From Ekhidna lutea (GTDB lineage: Bacteria > Bacteroidota > Bacteroidia > Cytophagales > Cyclobacteriaceae): 64,000 bases of DNA. The translations under genes and the position numbers were made by a program. This document shows, piece by piece, positions 17,887-27,154 of this stretch. Within the stretch, counting starts at the first letter, position 1; the number at the start of each line of letters is the position of its first letter. A model generated the notes under the pieces. That model was not told where the DNA came from, ran no database searches, and saw only the letters and a program-made list of their open reading frames with translations. The stretch spans positions 521,124-585,123 of the forward strand of contig NZ_FZPD01000005.1 of NCBI RefSeq assembly GCF_900188325.1, in the 5' to 3' direction.

Positions 17887-18068
17887 TTTCAGATTAATTT
17901 TTCAGCAATTCTATTTCGAACATAGACTGTTTGCCAAAAAAACGCATTGCAATATACCCGTCATTTACCCGTCAAATTGCTTTTTGGTCTATAAACATAG
18001 AAAAACCACCCCCGAAATTTACGAGGATGGCCTCTACTATGATACGTATTAATATGAAGAGGATTCAA

Positions 18069-18800
18069 TCAATACGTACGCTCCACCTTACCTAATCCGT
18101 ATTCTTTTTTAGTTACTTCTTTCGTGTTTCCTTTAAAGCTGATTGTGCCATCACCATAGACAAAAGCCTCAAGCTGTTCATCCACTTTGATTTCAACATC
18201 TCCTGATCCAGTCAATTTGGTTTTGGCTGACTTTAAATCGAGTTCATAACCTTCAATTTTTCCATAGCCGGATAGTGATACATCTGCATGATCAGCATAC
18301 CCTTTGATTTTCATCAATCCACCTCCAGAGTGATTAATGGCTAGTTTTCCACCTTTAATGTCAGCAGCTAAAGATCCTGATCCTGAAAGTGTTATATCTA
18401 ACCTGTTAGAGGAAATAGAATTTTCAGTTATGATTTTACCATTTCCATAAACATTTAAAGCATTCACTTCTTTCATTGAAACAAATACATCCAGTTTTGG
18501 AGCTATTTTGATATCATCGATTTGTTCCCAAACGCTTTTGTTCTTTTTGTCTCTCTTGATATTGATATTAAGCACACCATCCTCTACTTTAAATTCAGAG
18601 ATATCCAATATCTCCTTCAAAGCACGGACTTCAATTTTAGTCTCATTGGATTGCTTCAAATAGACAGTATATCTGGAATTGACATTGATGGAGTGAAATT
18701 CCTCAATAATCTCAATGTCTTCATTGACCACCTGTGATGATTGAGCAGGAGAGAGGAATGGAATCGAAATAAGTAATGTGGCTATTAGTAGATTTTTCAT
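18069..18800 (-). CDS. GIN (DUF2807) domain exported protein
   Basis: 243 residues from the ATG at 18800, which directly begins a Sec signal peptide (MKNLLIATLLISIPFLSPAQ). The earlier in-frame start would bury it. The mature part is a head-GIN beta-helix type fold: FHSINVNSRYTVYLKQSNETKIEV and repeated short segments such as LDITLSGSGSLAADIKGG and LTGSGDVEIKV. Such proteins are thought to be cell-envelope adhesion or shielding proteins. No partner is evident. It is separated by 183 bp from the XRE gene. Confidence 0.85.
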   Translation of the reverse strand: MKNLLIATLLISIPFLSPAQSSQVVNEDIEIIEEFHSINVNSRYTVYLKQSNETKIEVRALKEILDISEFKVEDGVLNINIKRDKKNKSVWEQIDDIKIAPKLDVFVSMKEVNALNVYGNGKIITENSISSNRLDITLSGSGSLAADIKGGKLAINHSGGGLMKIKGYADHADVSLSGYGKIEGYELDLKSAKTKLTGSGDVEIKVDEQLEAFVYGDGTISFKGNTKEVTKKEYGLGKVERTY

Positions 18801-18939
18801 AGTTACATTTTTTAAACTACAAAATGCCACTAGTGTGCCAATGTGGCTTATTTGCCTATAAGTGCAATTTCAGATTGAATGGTATTCCCAATTTGAGAAT
18901 ACGAATGTTTTTCTGAGAATCAAAATTCTGGGATGAAAT

Positions 18940-18978
18940 AAAAAAAAGTCGTCCAACCACTTGAGTGATGGGACGACT
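18940..18978 (-). terminator. Rho-independent terminator after the M57 protease gene
   Basis: On the minus strand AGTCGTCC, a 16-nt loop and GGACGACT are followed by a run of seven T (18941-18947 read as A on the plus strand). It lies about 70 bp downstream of the protease stop. Confidence 0.8.
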
Positions 18979-19046
18979 AAATACAGAAAAGAGCTACTAC
19001 ATTAAGTCCAACAGATCTAATGAGGCAGCTTCATATTACTTACGGA

Positions 19047-19847
19047 TCAATAGACGTACCCCAAAGCTGTTTTGTCATCAGCTGTGAAAGGTCGATCTCC
19101 TTCAGGACTGCCACACGCTAGCATCCAGCTATTCGCGCTTGGTCCGGTTGGTGTTCCCGGGATATGATTGGCACCTACACCACCATCGCCTTCATTGTCA
19201 GGAGCACCACCGCAGCTGTAACTTCTGTCCATGTAATCTGTATGACGAAATCCGATGCAATGCCCCATCTCATGGGCAATGGTAGTCGCTAGCCCATTGA
19301 TGTTAGATACATTATCATAGTAGCCTCTGGTCATCAGGATCGTGCCGTATGGATCTCCATTTTCAGGGAATCCAGCTGAGCCCAATATTCCAAACCAGTA
19401 ATAGTACCATGGTGAGGCTTTTATGGTGATGTCTGCCTGTCCTGAGCTAGATACTCGATTAAAGGTTAAGTTCAGGCTTTCATTGTTGTATCGGTCAATT
19501 GCAATGTCAGTCGCATCTTTATACTTCTGCGGCATGTTTACAAAAACATTAATCGTTCGTGGGGTTCCGGTTACAAGATTATCTGTATGATAATGTTCTT
19601 CTACCGGTAATCCTTCACTTGGGGACATGCGGTCCAACTGATCCAATGAAATTCTAATGTCACCTTCAATAAACAGATTGCCATCATACATTTTCACCTC
19701 ATCGGCATTAAAGCCAAGGACCGCTACTTTTTCTAGAACTTCTTGCGGGACCTCTTCTAGTTCCGGTCTTTGTGTTTCATTTTCCTGGCAAGACCATAGC
19801 ATTACCAGAGATAGGGCGAGGATGCCCAACTGATTAAATCTTCTCAT
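19047..19847 (-). CDS. M57-family (dual-action HEIGH-type) metalloprotease lipoprotein
   Basis: 266 residues. The signal peptide ends in a lipobox-like WSCQ (Cys20), so it is probably a surface or periplasmic lipoprotein. The zinc site is the extended metzincin-type motif TIAHEMGHCIGFRHTD (HExxHxxGxxH), followed by the Met-rich region. The N-terminal 80 residues (VPQEVLEKVAVLGFNADEV) match the prodomain-like region of Bacteroidota M57 proteins. The mature enzyme likely cleaves proteins outside the cell. It has its own terminator. Confidence 0.88.
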   Translation of the reverse strand: MRRFNQLGILALSLVMLWSCQENETQRPELEEVPQEVLEKVAVLGFNADEVKMYDGNLFIEGDIRISLDQLDRMSPSEGLPVEEHYHTDNLVTGTPRTINVFVNMPQKYKDATDIAIDRYNNESLNLTFNRVSSSGQADITIKASPWYYYWFGILGSAGFPENGDPYGTILMTRGYYDNVSNINGLATTIAHEMGHCIGFRHTDYMDRSYSCGGAPDNEGDGGVGANHIPGTPTGPSANSWMLACGSPEGDRPFTADDKTALGYVY

Positions 19848-20210
19848 AATATTAAAAATTTGGTTCTTGTACCGAAATTTAGAAAGAATGATTAAAAGAT
19901 AAAACCATTGTAAAAGAAAATACTTAAATGAGTTAAAATCCCTAAGGAAGATAAGAGTCGTGTCAGGCAGGTTTCCTTATTTTATCAAAAGGCTCTAATA
20001 TAGGCTTCCCAAATTCGTCAATATTGCTAACTTCGAGGTTCGAAAATCAGCGGTTGAACCGATTGATTTCTTACTTGTTTCTTATACAAAACACTTGATT
20101 AGATAAATGAAATGAGCATGATTTTGATAAATACCAATCTAGGATGAATATCACTCATGCGAATTCCATCGCGCCGGCGAACCGGTGACTATTAAAAATT
20201 ATTTATACAC
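19848..20210. other. Intergenic region between the M57 protease and etfB (363 bp)
   Basis: It contains the divergent promoters, but no full TTTG-N18-TAnnTTTG match was found on either strand. Two short hairpins are visible: GGTT/AACC-type pairing around 20035-20065 and CGCCGGcgaaCCGGTG at about 20173-20188, which is notably GC-rich for this AT-rich gap. No ORF, tRNA or repeat array. Confidence 0.5.
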
Positions 20211-20948
20211 ATGAAAATATTAGTTTGTATTACGCATGTGCCTGATACCACATCGCGCATTGCTTTCACTGACGGAGACACTAAGTTCGACAAGAATGGT
20301 GTCCAATTTATCATAGGTCCGTACGATGATTATGCATTAGCTAGAGCTGTAGAATTGAAAGAACAGTCTGGAGGTAGCATTACCGTCCTTAATGTTGGAG
20401 AAGCTGAAACGGAACCTACCATACGAAAAGCCTTAGCCATTGGCGCTGATGATGCTATAAGAATCAATGCTTTTCCAGAGGATGCACTTTTTGTAGCGAA
20501 GCAGATTGCTGCAGTAGCAAAGGATGGTGGCTTTGACCTAATCCTTATGGGACGAGAGTCAATCGATTTTAATGGTGGTCAGGTTCATGGAATGGTAGGG
20601 GAGCTTTTAGGGATTCCTTCTGTTTCACCGGTAATGACGCTAGATATCGATGGTGATACCGCTAAAATTTCAAGAGAGATTGAGGGTGGTAAGGAATACA
20701 TGGAATTACCACTTCCATTTGTAGCGGGATGTCAGGAGCCGATTGCAGAATGGAAGATACCAAATATGCGTGGAATAATGAGTGCTAGAACCAAACCTTT
20801 AGAAGTGAAAGATCCTACAGGTGATGCACCAAAAACGAAAGTGAGCAAGTTTGAATTGCCACCTGCAAAAGGAGATGTGAAGTTGGTTGATCCTGACAAC
20901 ATGGATGAATTAGTTAATCTATTGAAAAACGAAGCAAAAGTTATATAA
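20211..20948 (+). CDS. etfB: Electron transfer flavoprotein beta subunit
   Basis: 245 residues, the usual EtfB length, with the N-terminal KILVCITHVPDTTSRI and the conserved GPYDDYALARAVELKE. It has the AMP-binding region of the family (LGIPSVSPV) and the C-terminal recognition loop ending in LPPAKGDVKLVDP. With EtfA it carries electrons from acyl-CoA dehydrogenases to the ETF:quinone oxidoreductase. The stop is followed by etfA after 1 bp, so the subunits are coupled. Confidence 0.95.
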   Translation: MKILVCITHVPDTTSRIAFTDGDTKFDKNGVQFIIGPYDDYALARAVELKEQSGGSITVLNVGEAETEPTIRKALAIGADDAIRINAFPEDALFVAKQIAAVAKDGGFDLILMGRESIDFNGGQVHGMVGELLGIPSVSPVMTLDIDGDTAKISREIEGGKEYMELPLPFVAGCQEPIAEWKIPNMRGIMSARTKPLEVKDPTGDAPKTKVSKFELPPAKGDVKLVDPDNMDELVNLLKNEAKVI

Positions 20949-20949
20949 C

Positions 20950-21900
20950 ATGGCAGCATTAGCATTTGTAGAATTAGATGAAGGAAAAGTAAAGAAGTCA
21001 TCGTTGGAGGCTGTTAGTTATGCGCATGCTGTTGCAGGCGATGTTACAGCTATTGTTTTTGGCAAAACCGATGATATGGATGAGGTCGGTAAAGCCGGAG
21101 CAAGTAAGGTGCTGAGCGTAACAGATGACAAACTGTCTGCACCAAATATTATGGCTTATGCTTCAGCAATAGCAGAAGCGATGAACCAGGAAGGCTCTGA
21201 TCTTCTTGTTTTAGCAAAAAGCTCATTAGGCGATCCTGTTTCAGCAAGAGTATCCATTAAAGTAGACGCATCATTGGCTTCAAATGTCACTGATCTACCT
21301 GATACTTCAGGAGGGTATTCAGTTAAGAAAAGTATTTACACAGGTAAAGCGTTTGCTAATACCAACCTTGAAGGGGATAAGAAAATCATCATTATTAAGA
21401 AAAATGCAATTGCCATCAAGGAAGATGGAGGCTCTCCTGAGGTAGTTGATTTTGCTCCAGCAACGAATGATTCAGATTTCACAGTAAAGACAACCAAGGT
21501 AGAAAAGGCAGAAGGAGATATTTTACTCCCCGAAGCTGATTTAGTTGTCTCAGGCGGTAGAGGATTGAAAGGACCGGAAAACTGGGGAATGATTGAGGAG
21601 CTAGCGAAGACTCTAGGCGCTGCAACTGGTTGTAGCAAGCCTGTTTCTGATATGGACTGGAGGCCTCACCACGAGCACGTAGGTCAGACAGGCATTAAAG
21701 TAAGTCCATCATTGTATATTGCTATCGGAATTTCAGGAGCTATTCAGCATTTAGCAGGAGTGAACTCCTCAAAGTATATTCTTGTAATTAATAAGGATCC
21801 GGAAGCTCCGTTTTTCAAAGCTGCAGATTATGGTGTCGTTGGTGATGCCTTTGATGTAGTTCCAAAACTTACTGAAGCAATCAAGAAGGCACAGGGTTAA
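20950..21900 (+). CDS. etfA: Electron transfer flavoprotein alpha subunit
   Basis: 316 residues with an N-terminal Rossmann-type domain and the C-terminal FAD domain. Seen motifs: SGGRGLKGPENWGMIEELA, GQTGIKVSPSLYIAIGISGAIQHLAG, and NKDPEAPFF. It forms the heterodimer with EtfB for beta-oxidation and amino acid catabolism. Its TAA stop overlaps the next gene's ATG (TAATG). Confidence 0.96.
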   Translation: MAALAFVELDEGKVKKSSLEAVSYAHAVAGDVTAIVFGKTDDMDEVGKAGASKVLSVTDDKLSAPNIMAYASAIAEAMNQEGSDLLVLAKSSLGDPVSARVSIKVDASLASNVTDLPDTSGGYSVKKSIYTGKAFANTNLEGDKKIIIIKKNAIAIKEDGGSPEVVDFAPATNDSDFTVKTTKVEKAEGDILLPEADLVVSGGRGLKGPENWGMIEELAKTLGAATGCSKPVSDMDWRPHHEHVGQTGIKVSPSLYIAIGISGAIQHLAGVNSSKYILVINKDPEAPFFKAADYGVVGDAFDVVPKLTEAIKKAQG

Positions 21901-22484
21901 TGGCCAATGATAAAATAAAATTAGAGATATTGGGACTGTCTTCAAGTCAGTCCCAATCAGGCTCTTTTGCGCTTGTATTGGGAGAGTCCGGCGGAAACAG
22001 AAGGTTGCCGATCATCATTGGAATGTTCGAAGCTCAGGCAATAGCCATCGAGATCGAGAAGATTGTCCCAAATCGTCCAATGACTCACGACCTGTTCAAA
22101 GCGTTTTCCCACAATTTTGATATATCAATAAAGGAAGTCTACATCTCAGACCTTAAAGAAGGAGTCTTTTTCGCTCGGATCATTTGTGAGCATGATGGTA
22201 AAATTTTCGAAATAGACTCCAGACCATCTGATGCTATCGCCATAGGTCTTCGGTTTAACGTGGATTTCTTTACCAACGAAAGTATTATGACCGAGGCAGG
22301 TATAGTGCTGACCGATGAATACGAGGAAGAAATAGTACAGAAAGAGGCATCAAAGCCAGAAGAGAAGACTAGTATTGAAGATTTGTCATCTAGCGAACTT
22401 GAGAAACTGCTCACTGACGCCCTGGACAAAGAAGACTATGAAAAGGCCGCTCGAATCAGGGACGTGCTGAATAAGCGAAATTAA
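21900..22484 (+). CDS. Bifunctional nuclease family (DUF151) protein
   Basis: 194 residues. The N-terminal 130 residues are the DUF151 domain: LGLSSSQSQSGSFALVLGE, RRLPIIIGMFEAQAIAIE and DSRPSDAIAIGLR. The C-terminal 60 residues form a UVR-like helical hairpin (ELEKLLTDALDKEDYEKAARIRDVLNKR). Plant and bacterial members have been reported to cut DNA and RNA. In Bacteroidota the gene commonly sits by etfBA. The overlap with etfA (TAATG) indicates the same operon. Confidence 0.88.
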   Translation: MANDKIKLEILGLSSSQSQSGSFALVLGESGGNRRLPIIIGMFEAQAIAIEIEKIVPNRPMTHDLFKAFSHNFDISIKEVYISDLKEGVFFARIICEHDGKIFEIDSRPSDAIAIGLRFNVDFFTNESIMTEAGIVLTDEYEEEIVQKEASKPEEKTSIEDLSSSELEKLLTDALDKEDYEKAARIRDVLNKRN

Positions 22485-22485
22485 C

Positions 22486-23799
22486 ATGGAGTACATAAGA
22501 GGAATAGCCGGATTATTGGGGCTTGTTGCTATCGCATGGGCGCTTTCCGGTAACAGAAAACGAGTTGACTTCCGGCTTGTTGGAATCGGTATATTTATCC
22601 AAGTAGTGATTGGATTGATGATTGCAAATGTGGAATTCGTTAATCAGCTCTTTAGCTGGATGAGTTCGGGTTTTGTTAAATTCCTCAATTTTGGTCTCAA
22701 AGGAGCAGAGTTCCTGTATGGTGATTTAGCTAAAAATAGTAATGCAGTTCAGGATGCCAATCATAATCTAGGCTTTTTGTTTGTCTTTCAAGCTTTGCCT
22801 ACAGTCATCTTCTTTTCTGCTGTTACAGCAGGACTTTATTATTTAGGTCTCCTTCAAAAAATCGTCTACGGTTTTGCCTGGATTATGGCCAAGACGATGC
22901 GACTGTCTGGAGCGGAGAGTTTATCTGCCGCAGGAAATATCTTTTTAGGACAAACAGAAGCACCACTTTTGGTACGTCCGTTTATTGGAAAAATGACCAA
23001 TTCAGAGCTGAATTGTCTCATGACAGGGGGGATGGCAACAATAGCGGGTAGTGTTCTAGGTGCGTATGTTTCGTTTCTTGGTGGTGGCGATGTAGCGCAG
23101 CAAGAAGTTTTTGCTACCTATCTGTTAAGTGCTTCTATCATGAATGCACCTGCCGCGATCGTTATGGCAAAAATTTTCTTACCTGAAGACCAACCAGAAA
23201 AGATTGACAGTAGTCTTAAGGTAAACAAGGAAAATATTGGTGTAAATCTGGTGGATGCATTAGCGCGAGGGGCTTCAGATGGGGTAAAGCTTGCATTGAA
23301 TATTGCCGGAATGCTATTGGCCTTCATTGCTGTGATTTTTGCACTGAACTGGATTTTGGTGGATGGAATCGGTGAGTTGTTCGGACTAAACGAGTTTGTT
23401 ATAAGGACAACTGATGGAGCTTTTGAAGGGTTTTCATTGCAATATATACTCGGCCAGGTATTCAGAGTTTTTGCATTTATCATGGGTGTAGATTGGGCGG
23501 AAACCATAAAAGTAGGATCCTTGTTAGGACAGAAAACGGTAATTAATGAGTTTGTTGCGTATTTGAGTTTGGCGGATATGAAAGCTGCTGGTTTACTGTC
23601 GCAGAAATCAATTGTGATTTCAACATACGCACTTTGTGGATTTGCTAATTTCAGCTCTATCGCCATTCAGATCGGTGGAATTGGAGGGATGGCTCCTGGA
23701 AGGCAGGCCGACTTGTCTAAGCTTGGATTCCGAGCCTTAGTTGCAGCGACACTTGCCACAATGATGACGGCAACCATTGCCGGCGCTTTATTTGGATAA
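22486..23799 (+). CDS. NupC-family concentrative nucleoside transporter
   Basis: 437 residues with about ten transmembrane helices. CNT signatures are GNIFLGQTEAPLLVRP, ELNCLMTGGMATIAGSV and the later ALCGFANFSSIAIQIGGIG, where the Q/E and N/S residues bind the nucleoside. It uses a Na+ or H+ gradient to import nucleosides through the inner membrane. It begins 1 bp after the nuclease gene stop and belongs to the etf-led operon. Confidence 0.93.
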   Translation: MEYIRGIAGLLGLVAIAWALSGNRKRVDFRLVGIGIFIQVVIGLMIANVEFVNQLFSWMSSGFVKFLNFGLKGAEFLYGDLAKNSNAVQDANHNLGFLFVFQALPTVIFFSAVTAGLYYLGLLQKIVYGFAWIMAKTMRLSGAESLSAAGNIFLGQTEAPLLVRPFIGKMTNSELNCLMTGGMATIAGSVLGAYVSFLGGGDVAQQEVFATYLLSASIMNAPAAIVMAKIFLPEDQPEKIDSSLKVNKENIGVNLVDALARGASDGVKLALNIAGMLLAFIAVIFALNWILVDGIGELFGLNEFVIRTTDGAFEGFSLQYILGQVFRVFAFIMGVDWAETIKVGSLLGQKTVINEFVAYLSLADMKAAGLLSQKSIVISTYALCGFANFSSIAIQIGGIGGMAPGRQADLSKLGFRALVAATLATMMTATIAGALFG

Positions 23800-23813
23800 T
23801 AGTGAAATTTGAT

Positions 23814-24674
23814 ATGAAAAAAATACTTTTACTAATCACAGTTTTTGGAATCGCACTCATTAGTGGATGTGGTAAAGATGAAGAAGGACTTACAGAAGAA
23901 GAGCAACTTGCTTTAGATCTGGAAATAATTGATAGTCATTTATCAGCGAATGGGATAACAGCACAGGAGCATGAGTCCGGCATACGATACGTTGTGGATC
24001 GGGAGGGGGACGGAGAGTCACCAACAGCTTCCGGCAATGTAATTGTTAAATACAAGGGGACCTTTTTGAATGGCGAAATTTTCGACAGAAATGACTTAGG
24101 AGTTAATTTCAACTTGGGAGCACTGATTGAAGCCTGGGCGTTGATGATTCCTGAAATGAAAGAAGGTGGTAAAATGACTATGTATGTGCCATCTAAGTAT
24201 GCGTATGGTTCTAGAGGGAGCGGGCCCATTCCTCCTAATACGGTTTTGATTTTTGAAATGGAGCTTGTTTCACTTGTTAGGTCGGCCAGCGAACAATTGG
24301 AAATCGATCTGGCAAGAATAGATCAGCATTTGGAAGGTAATAATATAAATGCCCAGATTCACAGCTCTGGAATTCGCTATCGAGTACTTGAAGAAGGAAC
24401 AGGATTGAATCCAACGCTTACGGATTTAGTCACTGTGACATACACAGGTCAGTTTCTTGAAGGAGAAATATTTGATGAAGCAGAAAATGTAGATTTTAGG
24501 CTAAACTCACTAATTGATTCATGGAAAACAATGCTTCCAACCATGCAGGAAGGTGGAAGAATTATCATGTATGCGCCTTCAGGCATGTGCTACGGAAATG
24601 AAGGGAATGGTATAAATATCCCTCCCAATGCTGTTTTGATCTTTCAAATTGAATTGATTGAAATAAATAAATAA
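23814..24674 (+). CDS. Lipoprotein with two tandem FKBP-type peptidyl-prolyl isomerase domains
   Basis: 286 residues from the ATG at 23814, which starts the lipoprotein signal (MKKILLLITVFGIALISGCG, lipobox ISGC). The GTG 12 bp upstream is less likely. Two FKBP domains occupy about residues 65-155 and 190-286. Each has V-KYKGTFLNGEIFD / V-TYTGQFLEGEIFD, a middle EGGKMTMYVPS / EGGRIIMYAPS and an ending PPNTVLIFEMELV / PPNAVLIFQIELI. It should catalyse proline isomerisation of exported proteins in the envelope. The domains have arisen by internal duplication. It ends the etf operon, with a palindrome immediately after. Confidence 0.9.
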   Translation: MKKILLLITVFGIALISGCGKDEEGLTEEEQLALDLEIIDSHLSANGITAQEHESGIRYVVDREGDGESPTASGNVIVKYKGTFLNGEIFDRNDLGVNFNLGALIEAWALMIPEMKEGGKMTMYVPSKYAYGSRGSGPIPPNTVLIFEMELVSLVRSASEQLEIDLARIDQHLEGNNINAQIHSSGIRYRVLEEGTGLNPTLTDLVTVTYTGQFLEGEIFDEAENVDFRLNSLIDSWKTMLPTMQEGGRIIMYAPSGMCYGNEGNGINIPPNAVLIFQIELIEINK

Positions 24675-24678
24675 CAAT

Positions 24679-24697
24679 CATCCGCCCAAGGCGGATG
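24679..24697. terminator. Hairpin between convergent genes, probable bidirectional terminator
   Basis: CATCCGCC caa GGCGGATG is a perfect 8-bp stem lying 5 bp after the FKBP stop and 7 bp before the end of the convergent DUF4097 gene. T-runs are weak on both strands, so termination efficiency is uncertain. Confidence 0.5.
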
Positions 24698-24703
24698 ACC
24701 TAT

Positions 24704-26011
24704 TTAATCAATTACAACATCTACTTCATATCCCTTTACTGATATTTGAAGCGGGCTTTTGCTGGTCTTTTTTGATTGGGCTTCAATTTCAAGTTGATCA
24801 CCATCTTTTATGTAGCGTTTGATATCTATGGAGTCCTCATCATATTCGACCTTACCGTATTTCACATCAGTTTTCAAGAAGAATGGTATATCACTCACTC
24901 CAATAAATAGATCTATGTATTTACCATCGACTGAGATTTTAGTGGCTGATGGATCAACCCGATCAATTTTCACCTCGTCTTCATAGGCATTCAATTCTAG
25001 TGATTGGGTTAGCTCATCAAACGCATGATTGCCATACTTAGAGTTAAGGCTTTTAAATAGACCAACAGACATTGCTTCTGTTTCATCCTCATATGATTGC
25101 TCGAAAACAATAGACTGCACTCTACCCATATCAAACTTGCTGTACTTGCTGTTTTTGAGTCGAATTGATGCTATTTCTTTTGCTTCGATATCTACTTCAT
25201 AGAGCGTCATTTCAGCGGTACCCAACTTTTCTTCTATCGTGATTTCTCCATATTTGAAGTCACCTTTAAGCTCATCTATAACCCTTATTTGAAAATCAGA
25301 CTCATAGGATTCTGCCTTCATAGCCCCAACGCTGTTAAACTCATGATCAGAGTACTTTGTGTTGATGGTTAGCTCGTCAATTTCATTGATATCCAGCTCT
25401 TGCTCATAGATTTGCATCTCTGCAACACCGATAGTTCGAATACTTGCCGAGCCATACTTTAAATTCATCTTGGCATTTTGAATGGTTTCTGCTTCCAGGT
25501 CACCGGAGTATTGGGTGAAGTCGATATCCTTAAAGGATCCAATCAATCTTACATCCTCATATGAGTTGTTTATCGTATAGCTATTCGTGCCAGGTGCTTT
25601 GATTTTATATTCAAGCTTTGCCTCATCAAAGTCACCAAGATTAATTTCCATCACGAGACCAAAAAAGCTCTTTTTGACACCTCGGTTTGGAAAATCAAGA
25701 TCAGAATTGATAGACAGTCCTGCAGTCCCCTTACTGATGTTATCATTCACTAAGGTCTCAAACTGATCCAGAAACTCCTGGATTTTATCAGTCATTTTCC
25801 CATCATATCTTACCGTTGCTTCTATTTCTATCTCATTTTTATTCCATGTTTCCACAGTCAGCTCTGTGTACTTCGCCTGAATATTAATCCTGTCGGATGA
25901 TGAGATGCTTACATTAACGGTAGTGGTTCTGGATTCTCCATCACCTTTTGCCAGTGCAAGCATTGATAAGCTACATACGAATGCTATTAGTATCAGTCGT
26001 TTCATTTTCAT
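24704..26011 (-). CDS. DUF4097-like beta-helix exported protein
   Basis: 435 residues with a Sec signal peptide (MKMKRLILIAFVCSLSMLALA). The mature part is a long series of short beta-strands, such as LTVETWNKNEIEIEATVRY, YTINNSYEDVRLIGSF and LTINTKYSDHEFNSV, typical of DUF4097/GIN adhesin folds. No enzyme motif. Its start lies inside the end of the upstream gene (41-bp overlap in a different frame). It is the last gene of a sigma/anti-sigma-like operon and is probably its effector or sensor in the envelope. Confidence 0.8.
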   Translation of the reverse strand: MKMKRLILIAFVCSLSMLALAKGDGESRTTTVNVSISSSDRINIQAKYTELTVETWNKNEIEIEATVRYDGKMTDKIQEFLDQFETLVNDNISKGTAGLSINSDLDFPNRGVKKSFFGLVMEINLGDFDEAKLEYKIKAPGTNSYTINNSYEDVRLIGSFKDIDFTQYSGDLEAETIQNAKMNLKYGSASIRTIGVAEMQIYEQELDINEIDELTINTKYSDHEFNSVGAMKAESYESDFQIRVIDELKGDFKYGEITIEEKLGTAEMTLYEVDIEAKEIASIRLKNSKYSKFDMGRVQSIVFEQSYEDETEAMSVGLFKSLNSKYGNHAFDELTQSLELNAYEDEVKIDRVDPSATKISVDGKYIDLFIGVSDIPFFLKTDVKYGKVEYDEDSIDIKRYIKDGDQLEIEAQSKKTSKSPLQISVKGYEVDVVID

Positions 26012-26507
26012 TTAGTTTATTGTTCCTTTTTATTTCGAGTTCGAGTTTCTTGAGTAGTCTTATTTTCTTTTCATAATAATCGATTAGAATACCGGTTAAC
26101 TCATGAGAATTGATTGTTCCTATATCTTTTCTATACATTTCATTGATTTCATCGAGCGTATTTAGCTCTTGAAAAATCCACTCAAAGTCATTCTGAGACT
26201 TCACTTTTTCAATTTCAAGACCAGCCTCGATCGTACTTATCTGCGCGATAAAGTCATCCTCCATCACTCTATAGTCTTCGGAGATGTCACCCAAGGATGC
26301 CAGTTCATCTACCTGACTTTGGAGCGATATGTTATGAAGCAGGAGTCCAATAGACAGTGTGATAAATACTGCCGCAGCTATCTTCCACCATTGAGACGTT
26401 GGCTTTTCATTTTTCCAGCTCTTTTGAATGTTTCCCCACACTTCATCTGGTGGGAATTCTACATTCAACTGATCCTTTCTGTTTTTTATTAGCTCTTCAA
26501 TATTCAT
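25971..26507 (-). CDS. Putative anti-sigma factor, single-pass membrane protein
   Basis: 178 residues: a roughly 40-residue cytoplasmic N-terminus (MNIEELIKNRKDQLNVEFPPDEVW), one TM helix at about 42-58 (WKIAAAVFITLSIGLLL), and a long periplasmic coiled-coil tail with Leu/Ile heptads and many Glu and Lys. No zinc motif. It overlaps the sigma factor gene by 11 bp and the DUF4097 gene by 41 bp. The anti-sigma assignment is from position and topology. Confidence 0.7.
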   Translation of the reverse strand: MNIEELIKNRKDQLNVEFPPDEVWGNIQKSWKNEKPTSQWWKIAAAVFITLSIGLLLHNISLQSQVDELASLGDISEDYRVMEDDFIAQISTIEAGLEIEKVKSQNDFEWIFQELNTLDEINEMYRKDIGTINSHELTGILIDYYEKKIRLLKKLELEIKRNNKLNENETTDTNSIRM

Positions 26508-27027
26508 AGTGATGTTGAAGTTTAGTTTTCAATAATTGTTTTGCATGCCTGAATTGAGTCTTGGATGTTGATTCAGAAATACCGAGCTGTTCAGCTATTT
26601 CCTTATGCTTATAACCTTCCAGTAAATGAAGACAAAGCACAGTTCGGCATCCTTCCGGCAGCTCCTTTATGGCATTATGTAATGTTTTATTATCAACAAG
26701 CTTTTCGTCCACCTCTTCCGATTCCAGATCTTGTTGCTCTGTGATATCCTCAAAGTAGACTTTCTTTTTCCGCAGGTACTCCAACCCCATATTTATCACA
26801 ATGCGTTTAAGCCATCCTGCAAACGCCATTGGATCTTCCAGATCACCAATTTTTCGAAAAGCTTTAACGAATGCTTCCTGAAGCAGATCTTTAGCTACAT
26901 CGTTATCATTAGTCATCCTTGTGAGTGTACTATACATGGCTTTAGCATAACTGTTATATAGGTTGAAAGCCGCCAACTCGTTTCCCTTCTTTAGTTGTTT
27001 GATCCAGACAATTTGAGTTTCGGTCAC
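26497..27027 (-). CDS. ECF-type RNA polymerase sigma factor
   Basis: 176 residues with the region 2 core NLYNSYAKAMYSTLTRMTND...DLLQEAFVKAFRKIG, the WLKRIVINMGLEYLRKKK helix, and region 4 ELPEGCRTVLCLHLLEGYKHKEIAEQLGISESTSKTQFRHAKQLL. The start is GTG at 27027. It is the first gene of a three-gene operon with the membrane protein and the DUF4097-like protein, an arrangement frequent in Bacteroidota. Confidence 0.92.
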   Translation of the reverse strand: MTETQIVWIKQLKKGNELAAFNLYNSYAKAMYSTLTRMTNDNDVAKDLLQEAFVKAFRKIGDLEDPMAFAGWLKRIVINMGLEYLRKKKVYFEDITEQQDLESEEVDEKLVDNKTLHNAIKELPEGCRTVLCLHLLEGYKHKEIAEQLGISESTSKTQFRHAKQLLKTKLQHHYEY

Positions 27028-27100
27028 AGGCTATTGGCGTTTTCTATGGGTAGGATGATCTAAAGTCTAAAAGGTTGTATGAAGATAAAAGTTTAGACAT

Positions 27101-27130
27101 AAAAAAACCCTGAGCTACTCACTCAGGGTT
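27101..27130 (-). terminator. Rho-independent terminator of pckA
   Basis: On the minus strand AACCCTGAG, loop, CTCAGGGTT is followed by a run of T (plus-strand A-run at 27101-27107). It lies 25 bp after the pckA stop. Confidence 0.85.
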
Positions 27131-27154
27131 CAGTTGATCTTTAAAAAAGCCTAA

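Noticed and set aside
20035..20070. tRNA-like arm (GGTTCGAAAATC)
   Set aside because: Only a T-arm-like string; no acceptor stem or anticodon arm can be built.
23118..23666. 182-residue minus-strand ORF in the NupC-type gene
   Set aside because: Opposite strand of a clear transporter gene. Composition is that of a reverse-complement reading.
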